DNA of 64,000 bases, taken from Micromonospora sp. DSM 45708. GTDB taxonomy: Bacteria; Actinomycetota; Actinomycetes; Mycobacteriales; Micromonosporaceae. Of the stretch, positions 7,816 to 16,476 are shown piece by piece; position 1 is the first letter of the stretch; the number at the start of each line of letters is the position of its first letter. The stretch spans positions 3,782,001-3,846,000 of the forward strand of contig NZ_CP154796.1 of the NCBI RefSeq assembly GCF_039566955.1, read 5' to 3'. Under the pieces are notes generated by a model. The model was not told where the DNA came from. It made no database searches and was given only the letters and a program-made list of their open reading frames with translations. The position numbers were made by a program, and so were the translations under genes.

Positions 7816-8709
7816 ATGGAGCACGTGTCCTGGCGGGGCGTCCTGGTGGCGACCGCAGTGCCGTTCCGTCCCGCCGACCTGCGCGTCGACCACGACGCGT
7901 ACGCCGAGCACATCCGGTGGCTGGCCGACAGTGGTTGCCGCGGCGTCGTGCCCAACGGGTCGCTCGGCGAGTACCAGTCGCTCAGCGCGGAGGAACGGGC
8001 GGCCGTCGTCCGTACGGCGGTCCAGGCCGCACCGCCCGGACTCGCGGTCGTTCCCGGGGTGTCCGCGTACGGCGCCGACGAGGCGCGTCGCTGGGTGGAA
8101 CAGGCCGGCGAGATGGGATGCTCCGCCGTCATGCTGCTGCCGCCCACCGCCTACCGGGCCGACGACGCGGCGGTGCTGGCCCACTACCGCCAGGCGGCCA
8201 GGGCCGGCCTGCCGATCGTCGCCTACAACAACCCGATCGACACCCGGGTCGACCTCACGCCGGCCCTGCTGCACCGCCTCCACCAGGAGGGCCTGATCGT
8301 CGCGGTCAAGGAGTTCAGCGGCGACGTACGCCGCGCGTACCGTATCGCCGAACTCGCCCCCGGGCTCGACGTCCTGGCCGGTGCGGACGACCTGGCCCTC
8401 GAACTGCTGCTCGCCGGCGCGGTCGGCTGGATCGGCGGGTTCCAGAACGCCCTTCCGGCCAGTTGCGTCCGCCTCTACGAGGCCGCGACCGCCGGAGACC
8501 TGTCGACCGCGCTGCCGCTCTACCGGGCCCTGCACCCGCTGCTGCGCTGGGACTCCCGCACCGAGTTCGTCCAGGCGATCAAGCTGTCCATGGATGTGGC
8601 GGGCCGCCCCGGTGGACCCACCCGCCAGCCCCGGCAGCCGCTGTCGACGGCGGACGCCGAGGACATCCGCACGGTCACCGAGAAGCTGATCGCGGCGGGC
8701 CACCACTGA
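7816..8709 (+). CDS. DHDPS-family lyase, probable pyrroline-4-hydroxy-2-carboxylate deaminase
   Basis: This 297-aa enzyme has the dihydrodipicolinate synthase/N-acetylneuraminate lyase TIM barrel: VPNGSLGEYQSLS near residue 38, the catalytic Tyr in IVAYNNPID and the Schiff-base Lys in IVAVKEFSGD. In bacterial trans-4-hydroxyproline catabolism a member of this family deaminates pyrroline-4-hydroxy-2-carboxylate to 2-oxoglutarate semialdehyde. I assign that step from context: the next gene is the Hyp epimerase, followed by an aldehyde dehydrogenase and a D-Hyp dehydrogenase. It is the first gene of the operon, starts at ATG 7816 behind GGAGG, and its stop overlaps the next start. Sequence alone would not separate it from other DHDPS-like lyases. 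Confidence 0.85.
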   Translation: MEHVSWRGVLVATAVPFRPADLRVDHDAYAEHIRWLADSGCRGVVPNGSLGEYQSLSAEERAAVVRTAVQAAPPGLAVVPGVSAYGADEARRWVEQAGEMGCSAVMLLPPTAYRADDAAVLAHYRQAARAGLPIVAYNNPIDTRVDLTPALLHRLHQEGLIVAVKEFSGDVRRAYRIAELAPGLDVLAGADDLALELLLAGAVGWIGGFQNALPASCVRLYEAATAGDLSTALPLYRALHPLLRWDSRTEFVQAIKLSMDVAGRPGGPTRQPRQPLSTADAEDIRTVTEKLIAAGHH

Positions 8710-9710
8710 TGCGCAGCAAGCGCGTCATCCATGTGGTCGACTCGCACACCGAGGGCATGCCCACCCGGGTGGTGACCGGCGGCGTCCCGGTGATCCCGGG
8801 CGCCACCATGGCCCAGCGCCGCGAGCACGTCATGGCTCACCTCGACGACCTGAGAACCTTCCTGATGTACGAGCCGCGGGGCCACTCGGCGATGTCCGGC
8901 GCGATCCTGCAACCGCCGACCCGGCCGGACGCCGATGTCGGGGTGGTCTACATCGAGGTCTCCGGCTGCCTTCCGATGTGCGGCCACGGCACCATCGGCG
9001 TGGCCACCGTGCTCGTCGAGACCGGCATGGTGCCGGTCAGCGAGCCGGTGACCACCATCCGCCTCGACACCCCGGCCGGGCTGGTGACCGCGTCGGTCAC
9101 GGTCACCGATGGCCGTGCCACCGCCGTCACCCTGCAGAACGTCCCCTCCTTCGCGATGGCGCTCGACGCCCGCGTCGAGGTGCCCGGGCTCGGGCAGGTC
9201 CGCTACGACCTCGCGTACGGCGGCAACTTCTACGCCATCGTCGATCTTCCCGAGCTGGGCCTGCGTCTGGACCGGGCCGACAGGCAACGCCTGCTCGACG
9301 CCGGCCTCGCGATCATGGCGGCGATCAACGACACGGCCCGCCCGGTCCATCCCGATCAGCCGCGGATCTCCGGCTGCCACCACGTCTATCTCGCTGCGGA
9401 AGGGTCCACCGCCCGGCTGTCCCGGCACGCGATGGTGATCCATCCGGGCTGGTTCGACCGCTCCCCCTGCGGCACCGGCACGTCGGCCCGGATGGCGCAG
9501 CTACACGCCCGCGGGTTGCTCCCGCTGCACCAGGACTTCGTCAACGAGTCGCTGCTCGGCACCCGGTTCACCGGTCGGCTGACCGCCTCGTCCACCGTCG
9601 CCGGTCAACCCGCCGTGCTGCCGACCATCACCGGCCGGGCCTGGCTCACCGGCACCGCACAGCTCTTCCTCGACCCTGACGACCCCTTTCCGGCGGGATT
9701 CCTGTTGTGA
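8709..9710 (+). CDS. 4-hydroxyproline 2-epimerase (proline racemase family)
   Basis: The 333-aa protein belongs to the proline racemase superfamily. Both active-site cysteines are present: C91 in MCGHGTIG and C254 in SPCGTGTSARMA. Having both Cys argues for an epimerase or racemase and against the trans-3-hydroxyproline dehydratases, where the first is Thr. The substrate loop and the HTEGMPTRVVTGG N-terminus are those of hydroxyproline 2-epimerases, which convert trans-4-hydroxy-L-proline to cis-4-hydroxy-D-proline, the entry step of the pathway. Its ATG at 8709 shares bases with the upstream stop, and its own stop overlaps the aldehyde dehydrogenase start, so translation is coupled. Free proline as substrate is less likely given the neighbours. 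Confidence 0.88.
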   Translation: MRSKRVIHVVDSHTEGMPTRVVTGGVPVIPGATMAQRREHVMAHLDDLRTFLMYEPRGHSAMSGAILQPPTRPDADVGVVYIEVSGCLPMCGHGTIGVATVLVETGMVPVSEPVTTIRLDTPAGLVTASVTVTDGRATAVTLQNVPSFAMALDARVEVPGLGQVRYDLAYGGNFYAIVDLPELGLRLDRADRQRLLDAGLAIMAAINDTARPVHPDQPRISGCHHVYLAAEGSTARLSRHAMVIHPGWFDRSPCGTGTSARMAQLHARGLLPLHQDFVNESLLGTRFTGRLTASSTVAGQPAVLPTITGRAWLTGTAQLFLDPDDPFPAGFLL

Positions 9711-11104
9711 CCGAACCGATCCGTAGTCGTTCCCCCCAGAACCCGGACGACATCGTCGCCGAACGCGCCCCGGTCTCCCCGGACCAGGTGCGGCAACTGG
9801 CGGCCGGAGCCCGCGCGGCGCAGGACGAGTGGCGCCGCGCGGGAGCGACCGTCCGGGCCTCGGCCCTGCGTCGCGCCGCCGAGCGGTTGCGGGACCACGC
9901 CGACGCCACCGCCGACCTCGTGGTGCGGGAGGTCGGCAAGCCGGTGACCGAGGCCCGGGCGGAGGTCGGACGGGCCGCCGCGATCCTCGACTACTACGCG
10001 CAGGCATGTTTCGCCGCCACCGGGGAGCTGCTGGCCCCGTCGTTGCCGACGAACCAGGCCGGGTTGCTCTACACCGAACGCCGCCCCCACGGCGTCGCCG
10101 GGCTCGTCACGCCCTGGAACTTCCCGCTGGCGATCCCGTTGTGGAAGGCCGCTCCCGCGCTCGCCGCCGGCAACGCGGTCCTGCTCAAACCCTCTCCCGC
10201 GGCACTGGCCTGCGGAGACGAGGTGCACCGCCTGTTCCACGGACTGCTGCCGGACGGGCTGCTACAGGTCGTGCCCGGTGGGCCGGAGACGGGGCGGGCG
10301 GTGGCCGCGGTCAGCGACGTGGTCTCGTTCACCGGGTCGGCGGCGGTAGGCGCGGAGGTTGCCGTCGCCGCCGCCCGCGCCGGGCTGCCCGTCCAGGCGG
10401 AGATGGGCGGGCAGAACGCCGCCGTGGTGCTGCCCGACGCCGACCTGACCGCCACCGCCGCGATGCTCGCCCACGCCGCGATGGGGTACGCCGGCCAGAA
10501 ATGCACCGCGACCAGGCGCATCATCGTGGTCGGGGACGCCGCCCCGTTCACCGAGGCGCTGGTGGCGGCCGTGGCGGCACTGCCGGTGGGCGATCCGGCA
10601 CAGCCCGGTGTCGCCGTCGGCCCGGTCATCACCGCCGCCGCCCGGGGCCGGGTCCTCGACGCGGTTGACGCCGCCCGCGTCGCCGGCGGACGGATACTCA
10701 CCGGCGACGCGAGTCCCGACGGCGGGTTCTTCGTCGCCCCGGTGCTGCTGGACCGGGTCGACCCGGGTCACCCGGTGGCCCGCGAGGAGACGTTCGGCCC
10801 GTTGGCCGTGATCTTCGCCGTACCGGACCTGCCCACCGCGATCACCCTGGCCAACAGCGTGCGGTACGGGTTGGTGACCTCGGTGCACGGCCACGACGTC
10901 GGCATGCTGCTCCAGGCGGCACAGGGCGTCGACACCGGACTGATCCGGGTCAACGCGCCGACCACCGGGGTGGACTTCCACGCGCCGTTCGGCGGGGAGA
11001 AGGCGTCCAGCTACGGCCCCCGCGAGCAGGGCACCGCCGCACTGGATTTCTACACCTCGCTGCGTACCGTCACCTTCGCCGCTCCCCCACCCCCGTCCCC
11101 GTGA
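9707..11104 (+). CDS. Aldehyde dehydrogenase, probable 2-oxoglutarate semialdehyde dehydrogenase
   Basis: This NAD(P)-dependent aldehyde dehydrogenase has 465 aa. It shows the cofactor segment TPWNFPLAIPLWKAAPAL, the glycine motif FTGSAAVG, the general base E232 in AEMGGQN, the catalytic C266 in GYAGQKCTATRR and the family C-terminus FGGEKASSYGPREQG. In the Hyp pathway a dehydrogenase of this type oxidises 2-oxoglutarate semialdehyde to 2-oxoglutarate, feeding the TCA cycle. It begins at GTG 9707, overlapping the epimerase stop by four bases. Substrate is inferred from operon context; succinate-semialdehyde-type activity cannot be excluded. Confidence 0.87.
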   Translation: MTEPIRSRSPQNPDDIVAERAPVSPDQVRQLAAGARAAQDEWRRAGATVRASALRRAAERLRDHADATADLVVREVGKPVTEARAEVGRAAAILDYYAQACFAATGELLAPSLPTNQAGLLYTERRPHGVAGLVTPWNFPLAIPLWKAAPALAAGNAVLLKPSPAALACGDEVHRLFHGLLPDGLLQVVPGGPETGRAVAAVSDVVSFTGSAAVGAEVAVAAARAGLPVQAEMGGQNAAVVLPDADLTATAAMLAHAAMGYAGQKCTATRRIIVVGDAAPFTEALVAAVAALPVGDPAQPGVAVGPVITAAARGRVLDAVDAARVAGGRILTGDASPDGGFFVAPVLLDRVDPGHPVAREETFGPLAVIFAVPDLPTAITLANSVRYGLVTSVHGHDVGMLLQAAQGVDTGLIRVNAPTTGVDFHAPFGGEKASSYGPREQGTAALDFYTSLRTVTFAAPPPPSP

Positions 11105-11114
11105 AGGAGGTCAC

Positions 11115-12530
11115 GTGACCCGCGCCGACCTGCGCACCGGCAGCCACGACCTGCCGGTCAGCCCGGCCCTGGAACAGTTCATGCTGTCCGGCTGGGCGGA
11201 CAGCGAACACCATGACCTGCCGGCCGCCGACGTCGCGCGCTGGACCGCCATCCGCCGGGCCCGGCTGCACGCCCGGTTCCCCGGTGAACGCCTCGTCGTG
11301 CCCGCCGGGGAATACCGACGACGGTCGAACGACCAGCACTACCGCTTCCGACCGCACTCGGCCTACACCTGGCTGACCGGCGACCAGTCCTCGGACGGCG
11401 TGCTGGTGATGGAGCCCGACGGCGACGCCACCCTGTTCCTGCGGCCCCGCTCCGACCGGCGAAGCGGAGAGTTCTTCCGCGACCGGGTGTACGGCGAGTT
11501 GTGGGCCGGGCGACGTCCCACCCTCGCCGAGAGCCACGCGCGGCTGGCGGTGCCGACCCGGCACGTCACCGACCTGGAGTCGGCGCTTCGCGGGGGTGGC
11601 GTGCCCACCCGGGCGGTGCGCGCCGTCGACGCACGTGTCGACGGTCTGCTGGCCCACGCGGCCGGACCGGGCGACGCGGAGCTCGACGCGGTCCTGTCCG
11701 AGTTGCGGCTGGTCAAGGACCCCTGGGAGATCGAGCAGATGGAGCTGGCGGTGGCCATCACCATCCGCGGGTTCGAAGACGTGGTACGGGCGCTGCCGAT
11801 GGCGAAGCGCACCTCGGAGCGCCACCTGGAGGGCGTGTTCTGGCAGCGGGCCCGCCTGGAGGGCAACGACGTCGGCTACCACTCGATCGTGGCGGCCGGG
11901 GCTCACGCGGCGACCCTGCACTGGACCGACAACGACGGCCCGGTCCGCGACGGCGACCTGCTGCTGCTCGACGCCGGCGCGGAAACCCGGTCGTTGTACA
12001 CCGCCGACATCACCCGCGTCCTCCCGGTGTCCGGCCGGTTCAGCCCCTTGCAACGGGACCTGTACGAGCTGTGCCGGCGGGCCAATGACGCCGCCCTGGA
12101 GTGTCTGCAACCGGGTGTCGAGTTCCGAGCGTTCCACCGGGCGGCGATGACGGTCCTCGCCCACGGGCTGGCGGACCTCGGGGTGCTGCCCGGTTCACCG
12201 GAAGACGCCCTGGCGGAAGACTCCGGCCTGCACCGCCGCTGGACCCTGTGCGGCTCGGGACACATGCTCGGACTGGACGTGCACGACTGCGCCGCCGCCC
12301 GGTCCGGCAGCTATCTGGACGGGCGTCTCGAGGCCGGTCAGGTGCTCACCGTCGAGCCGGGCCTGTACTTCCAGCCGGACGACGAGTTGATCCCGGCGGA
12401 GCTGCGGGGGCTGGGCATGCGCATCGAGGAGGATGTCCTGATCACCGACGACGGGTATCGGCTGCTCTCCGACGGCCTGCCCCGGCGCGCCGGGGACGTC
12501 GAGGCGTGGATGCACCGGATGGCGTCGTGA
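11115..12530 (+). CDS. M24 metallopeptidase, Xaa-Pro aminopeptidase type
   Basis: The 471-aa protein starts at GTG 11115 behind a strong AAGGAGG. Residues about 30-190 form the N-terminal aminopeptidase P domain; the rest is the pita-bread catalytic domain with the five dinuclear-metal ligands: LLLDAGAET and YTADITRV (two Asp), GSGHMLGLDVHD (His), LTVEPGLYF (Glu) and GMRIEEDVLI (Glu). Such enzymes remove an N-terminal residue preceding proline. Being in the Hyp operon, it probably trims Xaa-Pro or Xaa-Hyp peptides left by collagen breakdown, releasing imino acids for the pathway. No signal peptide is visible, so it should work in the cytosol on imported peptides. Confidence 0.87.
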   Translation: MTRADLRTGSHDLPVSPALEQFMLSGWADSEHHDLPAADVARWTAIRRARLHARFPGERLVVPAGEYRRRSNDQHYRFRPHSAYTWLTGDQSSDGVLVMEPDGDATLFLRPRSDRRSGEFFRDRVYGELWAGRRPTLAESHARLAVPTRHVTDLESALRGGGVPTRAVRAVDARVDGLLAHAAGPGDAELDAVLSELRLVKDPWEIEQMELAVAITIRGFEDVVRALPMAKRTSERHLEGVFWQRARLEGNDVGYHSIVAAGAHAATLHWTDNDGPVRDGDLLLLDAGAETRSLYTADITRVLPVSGRFSPLQRDLYELCRRANDAALECLQPGVEFRAFHRAAMTVLAHGLADLGVLPGSPEDALAEDSGLHRRWTLCGSGHMLGLDVHDCAAARSGSYLDGRLEAGQVLTVEPGLYFQPDDELIPAELRGLGMRIEEDVLITDDGYRLLSDGLPRRAGDVEAWMHRMAS

Positions 12531-13675
12531 GCCCGGCCGGCGCGGACGTCGTGGTGATCGGCGCCGGGATGACGGGCGTCGCCTGCGCGTACTACGCCGC
12601 CCGGGCCGGCCTCACGGTGACGGTTGTCGATCGCGGCGGGGTCGCCGCGGGCACCACCGGCGCCGGCGAGGGCAACATCCTGGTCTCCGACAAGCCACCG
12701 GGGCCGGAGTTGACGCTCGCCCGGCACTCCGGGGAGCTGTGGCGGGAGCTCGCGGACGCGGTGGACGGCACGCTGTTCGAGCTGGAACACAAGGGTGGTG
12801 TGGTGGTGGCCACCGCACCGGACGAGTACGACGCGCTGCGAGCGTTCGCGTCGAACCAGCGGGAAGCCGGGGTCGAGGCGTACGAGGTGGCCGCCGAGGA
12901 CCTGGGCGACTACGAGCCACACCTGGCCCCCGACCTCGCCGGTGGGATGCACTATCCGCAGGACATGCAGGTGCAACCGATGCTCGCGGCGGCCCACCTG
13001 CTGCGCGCGGCCCGGGTGACGGTGCTGACCGGCACCACGGTCGTCGGTCTGCCCAGGGACGCCGCCGGCGCCATCCTGGGCGTGCAGACCGACCGGGGTC
13101 TGCTGCCGACGCGGCTGGTGGTCAACGCCGCCGGCGTCTGGGCCGGCGAGGTCGCCGCGCTGGCCGGCGTGGCGCTGCCGATCCTGCCCCGACGCGGGTT
13201 CGTGCTGGTCACCGAGCCGCTGCCCGCCCTCATCCGGCACAAGGTGTACGCCGCCGACTATGTCGCCAACGTCGGACGCGGCTCCGCCGACCTCCAGGTG
13301 TCCCCGGTGGTGGAGGGCACCCGGTCGGGCCCGGTCCTGATCGGCTCGACCAGGGAGCGGGTGGGGTTCGACCCGACCTTCTCGCTGCGGGCGTTGCGGG
13401 GGCTCGCAGCCGGCGCCGTCCGGCTGTTCCCGGTCCTCGCCTCCGCATCGACCATCCGCGCCTACCGCGGATTCCGGCCGTACAGCCCCGACCACCTGCC
13501 GATGATCGGCGCCGACCCCCGGGTGCCCGGCCTGCACCACGCGGCCGGGCACGAAGGGGCAGGCATCGGTCTGGCCCCGGCGACCGGACACGCCGTCGCC
13601 GCCCTCCTGACCGGCCGTCCCCCACACGTAGACCTACGACCCTTCGCACCGGAGCGCCATGATGTTCACCTTTGA
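12527..13675 (+). CDS. D-hydroxyproline dehydrogenase, DAO-family FAD subunit
   Basis: From GTG 12527 (overlapping the upstream stop) the gene encodes 382 aa. The N-terminus DVVVIGAGMTGVACAYYAAR is the dinucleotide-binding fold of the D-amino-acid oxidase/glycine oxidase family, and FRPYSPDHLPMIGADPRVPG with HHAAGHEGAGIGLAP is the C-terminal FAD/substrate segment. With the following small Fe-S protein and large FAD/Fe-S protein it forms a set like the heteromeric D-Hyp dehydrogenases and the HcnABC or opine oxidases. It should oxidise cis-4-hydroxy-D-proline to pyrroline-4-hydroxy-2-carboxylate. The 3' end overlaps the next gene by 17 bp, supporting fixed subunit stoichiometry. Confidence 0.85.
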   Translation: MSPAGADVVVIGAGMTGVACAYYAARAGLTVTVVDRGGVAAGTTGAGEGNILVSDKPPGPELTLARHSGELWRELADAVDGTLFELEHKGGVVVATAPDEYDALRAFASNQREAGVEAYEVAAEDLGDYEPHLAPDLAGGMHYPQDMQVQPMLAAAHLLRAARVTVLTGTTVVGLPRDAAGAILGVQTDRGLLPTRLVVNAAGVWAGEVAALAGVALPILPRRGFVLVTEPLPALIRHKVYAADYVANVGRGSADLQVSPVVEGTRSGPVLIGSTRERVGFDPTFSLRALRGLAAGAVRLFPVLASASTIRAYRGFRPYSPDHLPMIGADPRVPGLHHAAGHEGAGIGLAPATGHAVAALLTGRPPHVDLRPFAPERHDVHL

Positions 13676-13916
13676 CGGCCGTCCCGTCCCATCGGACGGG
13701 CAGCAGACCATCGCCGCCGCGCTGCTCGCCGGCGGCATCCGTTCCTGGCGGCGCACCCGCCTCGGCGGCCGGCCCCGCGGGGTGTTCTGCGGAATAGGGG
13801 TGTGCTTCGACTGCCTGGTCCGGGTCAACGGCGTGCCCGCCCAGCGCGCCTGCCTGGTACCTGCCCGTCCCGGGGACGTGGTCGAGTCGCACGACGAGCC
13901 GCAGGTGCGGGCGTGA
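13659..13916 (+). CDS. (2Fe-2S)-binding subunit of D-hydroxyproline dehydrogenase
   Basis: This 85-aa protein contains FCGIGVCFDCLVRVNG followed by RACLVPARPGD, giving a CxxxxCxxC...C plant-ferredoxin-like cluster site. That is the signature of the small subunit (HcnA-like) of FAD/Fe-S imino-acid and opine dehydrogenases. It should relay electrons between the two flavin subunits encoded on either side. The ATG at 13659 lies inside the upstream gene, an ATG at 13662 is an equally possible start, and its stop overlaps the next start (GTGA). Confidence 0.87.
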   Translation: MMFTFDGRPVPSDGQQTIAAALLAGGIRSWRRTRLGGRPRGVFCGIGVCFDCLVRVNGVPAQRACLVPARPGDVVESHDEPQVRA

Positions 13917-15301
13917 CCGGGTACGACGTGGTGGTCATCGGCGCCGGACCGGCGGGCCTGGCCGCCGCGGTCACCGCCGCCGACGCCGGCTGTCGGGTAG
14001 CCGTGCTGGACAGCGGACCGCGACCGGGTGGACAGTACTGGCGCCACCGCTGCGACGCCGACGGCCGGGGCCACCGGGACTGGGCGACGTTTGTCGACCT
14101 GCGCGACCGCCTGGGCCGGGTCGAGCGGATCAGCGACGCCGCCGTCTGGTTCATCGGGTCCCGCCCCGACAGCCCGCGGTTCACCGTCCACGCCGGATCG
14201 CGGGTGGTGGCCGCACGGCGGCTCGTCATCGCCACCGGCGCCCACGACCGGGTGGTGCCGTTCCCCGGCTGGGACCTGCCCGGTGTGGTGACCGCCGGCG
14301 CGGCGCAGGCCCTGGTCAAGGGCCAGGGGGTGTGCTTCGCGCGCCGCGTCGTGGTGGCGGGCACCGGCCCGTTCCTGCTTCCGGTCGCGACCACTCTGGC
14401 CGACGCCGGCAGCACGGTGGCAGGCGTGTACGAGGCCAACGACCCGTTCCGGTACGCCAGACATGTCCGGCCGGTGCTCGGCGCGCCCGACAAACTCCCC
14501 GAAGCTGGACGGTACGCCTGGCGGATGCTTCGACACCGGGTGCCCTATCACCGGCGGACCGCGGTGGTGGCCGCGCACGGCACGGACGAGCTGACCGGCG
14601 TGACGGTGGCCGCGCTCGACCCGCGGGGCGCGGTCGTGCCGGGCAGCGAGAGCGAGGTGGCGTGTGACGGCCTCGCGGTCGGCTTCGGATTCGTCCCCCA
14701 GGTGGAGTTGGCCGTGGCGCTCGGCTGCGCCACCCGACTCGACCGGGACGGCAGCCTCGTGCTGGCCACCGGCCCGGACCTGGCGACCTCCGTACCGGGG
14801 GTGTACGCCGCCGGCGAGGTGACCGGGGTGGGTGGGGCCGCACTGTCGCTGGTGGAGGGGCAGTTGGCGGCCGGTGCCGCCGCCGTTTCCCTGGGACACG
14901 CGGCGCCGTGGTCGGCCCGGCGGCGGGGGCGGCTGTTGCGGGCCCACCACCGACTGCGCCGGTTCGCCGCGGCGCTGCACGCGGTGCATCCGGTGCCGGC
15001 CTGGTGGTTGGACCGCTGCGACGACGACACCCTCGTCTGCCGCTGTGAGGAGGTGCCGGCCGGCGTGGTTCGGCGGGCGATGCGGGAGTTGTCCGTCTGT
15101 GACGCGCGCGGGGTGAAGCTGACGACCCGGGTGGGCATGGGTTGGTGCCAGGGACGCGTCTGCGGTTACGCCGCCGCCTGCCTGACCGCACACGAAGCCG
15201 GCCGCCGGCCGACCGTGGCGGATCTGACCGGGTACGCTTCCCGCCCGCTCGCGCAACCGGTCACGCTCGCCGACCTGGCGGCTGCGGATCTCACCGACTG
15301 A
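13913..15301 (+). CDS. D-hydroxyproline dehydrogenase, large FAD/Fe-S subunit
   Basis: The 462-aa protein begins at GTG 13913. It has a pyridine nucleotide-disulfide reductase type fold: FAD motif DVVVIGAGPAGLAAAVTAAD, ATG motif LVIATGAHDR, a second nucleotide-binding glycine motif VVVAGTGPFLLP, and GVYAAGEVTGVGGAALSLVEG. The C-terminus has a BFD-like Fe-S segment, VCRCEEVPAG followed by MGWCQGRVCGYAAA, giving four cysteines. This is the HcnB-like subunit. It completes a three-component D-Hyp dehydrogenase, and the electron acceptor is probably the respiratory chain. It is the last gene of the operon; a convergent LysR gene follows 93 bp later. Confidence 0.85.
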   Translation: MTGYDVVVIGAGPAGLAAAVTAADAGCRVAVLDSGPRPGGQYWRHRCDADGRGHRDWATFVDLRDRLGRVERISDAAVWFIGSRPDSPRFTVHAGSRVVAARRLVIATGAHDRVVPFPGWDLPGVVTAGAAQALVKGQGVCFARRVVVAGTGPFLLPVATTLADAGSTVAGVYEANDPFRYARHVRPVLGAPDKLPEAGRYAWRMLRHRVPYHRRTAVVAAHGTDELTGVTVAALDPRGAVVPGSESEVACDGLAVGFGFVPQVELAVALGCATRLDRDGSLVLATGPDLATSVPGVYAAGEVTGVGGAALSLVEGQLAAGAAAVSLGHAAPWSARRRGRLLRAHHRLRRFAAALHAVHPVPAWWLDRCDDDTLVCRCEEVPAGVVRRAMRELSVCDARGVKLTTRVGMGWCQGRVCGYAAACLTAHEAGRRPTVADLTGYASRPLAQPVTLADLAAADLTD

Positions 15302-15394
15302 TCGGGCGCCCCCTCCGGACGCCTCAGCGTTCGATGGCGTTGACCAAGGGTCAGTTCGCGGCGCCGGGCTTGAAGGAGCGGGCCAGCAGGAGGC

Positions 15395-16357
15395 TCAGTC
15401 CTCGGGCATGGGGTGGGCGTGCGGATTCTCCCGCCACCAGCGGGCGTAGGCCGGGTTGTCGTCGACGTGGTCCAGAAAGGCGTGCGCGACGGCCCGGAAC
15501 AGGCGCCTGCCCTGCTCGTTGGTGAACGAGTTCCGTCGCCAGATCACGGCCAGCCTGGCCACCTGCGGCTCGCCTGTCAGCGGCAGCACCGTCGTCCCCG
15601 ACACCGGCGCCCAGGTGGGATCGACCAGCCGGACGCCGCTCCCGGCGGCCACCAGTGGGGAGGCCGCGCCGCTGGGCGCGTCGTAACGGATCTTCGGTTC
15701 GAAGCCGGCAGCCCGGCACGCACGGCGCAGGGCGGCCAGTGAGCCGTCGTCGGGACCAGGCGGGCAGACCCACGATTCGTCACTGAGATCCGCCAGCCGG
15801 ACCGTGGCGTGGCGCGCGTGGCGGTGCGTCGCCGACAGCGCGACGAAGATGGGGTGCCTCGGCACCAGTGTGCGGCTGGCGACGGTCGGGCCGATCGGCA
15901 GGTCGTAGCCTTCCAGGATGCCCACCAGGGCGGCATCCAACTGGCCGTGCGTGACCGCCTCCACCAGCAGTCGCGACGACGGCTCGATCTGCAACCCGAT
16001 CTCCGTGTCCGGGAACGACGCGCTGACGTGTCGGACCAGGCTGCCCACACAGGCGAGGTGGACGGTGCCCACCCGGAGCAACTCGGAGGCACGCTGCTTG
16101 TCCGCGAAGTCGTCAACCAGCGCGTCCACCTCGGCAAGCACCACGTGTGCCCGCCGGAGCACCTGCTTGCCGAGTTCGGTCGGTTGCACGCCGATGCGGC
16201 TGCGGACGAAGAGTGGGCCGCCGAGCAGTTCCTCGATCCGGTGCAGCTGGGCGGTCAGCGCCGGCTGGGACAGCCCGAGCCGGGCGGCGGCCCCGGTCAC
16301 GCTTCCCACCTCGGCGACCACGCTGATCGCCCGCAGGTGCCGTACATCGATGTCCAT
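15395..16357 (-). CDS. LysR-family transcriptional regulator
   Basis: The 320-aa protein has the LysR winged helix at residues 5-65 (LRAISVVAEVGSVTGAAARL, SQPALTAQLHRIEELLGGPL) and a type 2 periplasmic-binding effector domain (LLRVGTVHLACVGSLVRHVS onward). The start ATG 16357 is well placed relative to the HTH. It is encoded between the collagenase and the Hyp operon, in the collagenase direction, convergent with the operon. It could govern the collagenase, the operon or both; a small carboxylate or imino acid would be a typical effector. Its lone position rather than divergence from a target leaves this open. Confidence 0.88.
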   Translation of the reverse strand: MDIDVRHLRAISVVAEVGSVTGAAARLGLSQPALTAQLHRIEELLGGPLFVRSRIGVQPTELGKQVLRRAHVVLAEVDALVDDFADKQRASELLRVGTVHLACVGSLVRHVSASFPDTEIGLQIEPSSRLLVEAVTHGQLDAALVGILEGYDLPIGPTVASRTLVPRHPIFVALSATHRHARHATVRLADLSDESWVCPPGPDDGSLAALRRACRAAGFEPKIRYDAPSGAASPLVAAGSGVRLVDPTWAPVSGTTVLPLTGEPQVARLAVIWRRNSFTNEQGRRLFRAVAHAFLDHVDDNPAYARWWRENPHAHPMPED

Positions 16358-16419
16358 GGGCAGCGATTATGCCGCTCGCCGGGCCGGTCGGGGCCGGTGT
16401 GCCCGATGGCCGCACCCGG

Positions 16420-16451
16420 ATGCGCCGCCCGCAGCGGGGCGGGCGGCGCAT
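16420..16451 (-). terminator. Stem-loop downstream of the collagenase gene
   Basis: ATGCGCCGCCCGC (16420-16432) and GCGGGCGGCGCAT (16439-16451) are perfect complements around a 6-nt loop. It lies 25 bp after the collagenase stop and ahead of the LysR gene, so it probably ends collagenase transcription. There is no U-tract, as is usual in actinomycetes. Confidence 0.7.
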
Positions 16452-16476
16452 CACTGGGGAGGAGAGGCGGCAACGG

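Noticed and set aside
8709..9710. Epimerase considered as trans-3-hydroxyproline dehydratase
   Set aside because: Both active-site cysteines are present, whereas the dehydratases have Thr at the first position.
13634..15256. A 540-codon reverse-strand frame
   Set aside because: It lies entirely antisense to the FAD/Fe-S dehydrogenase gene, whose family motifs are unmistakable; the reverse product is low-complexity.
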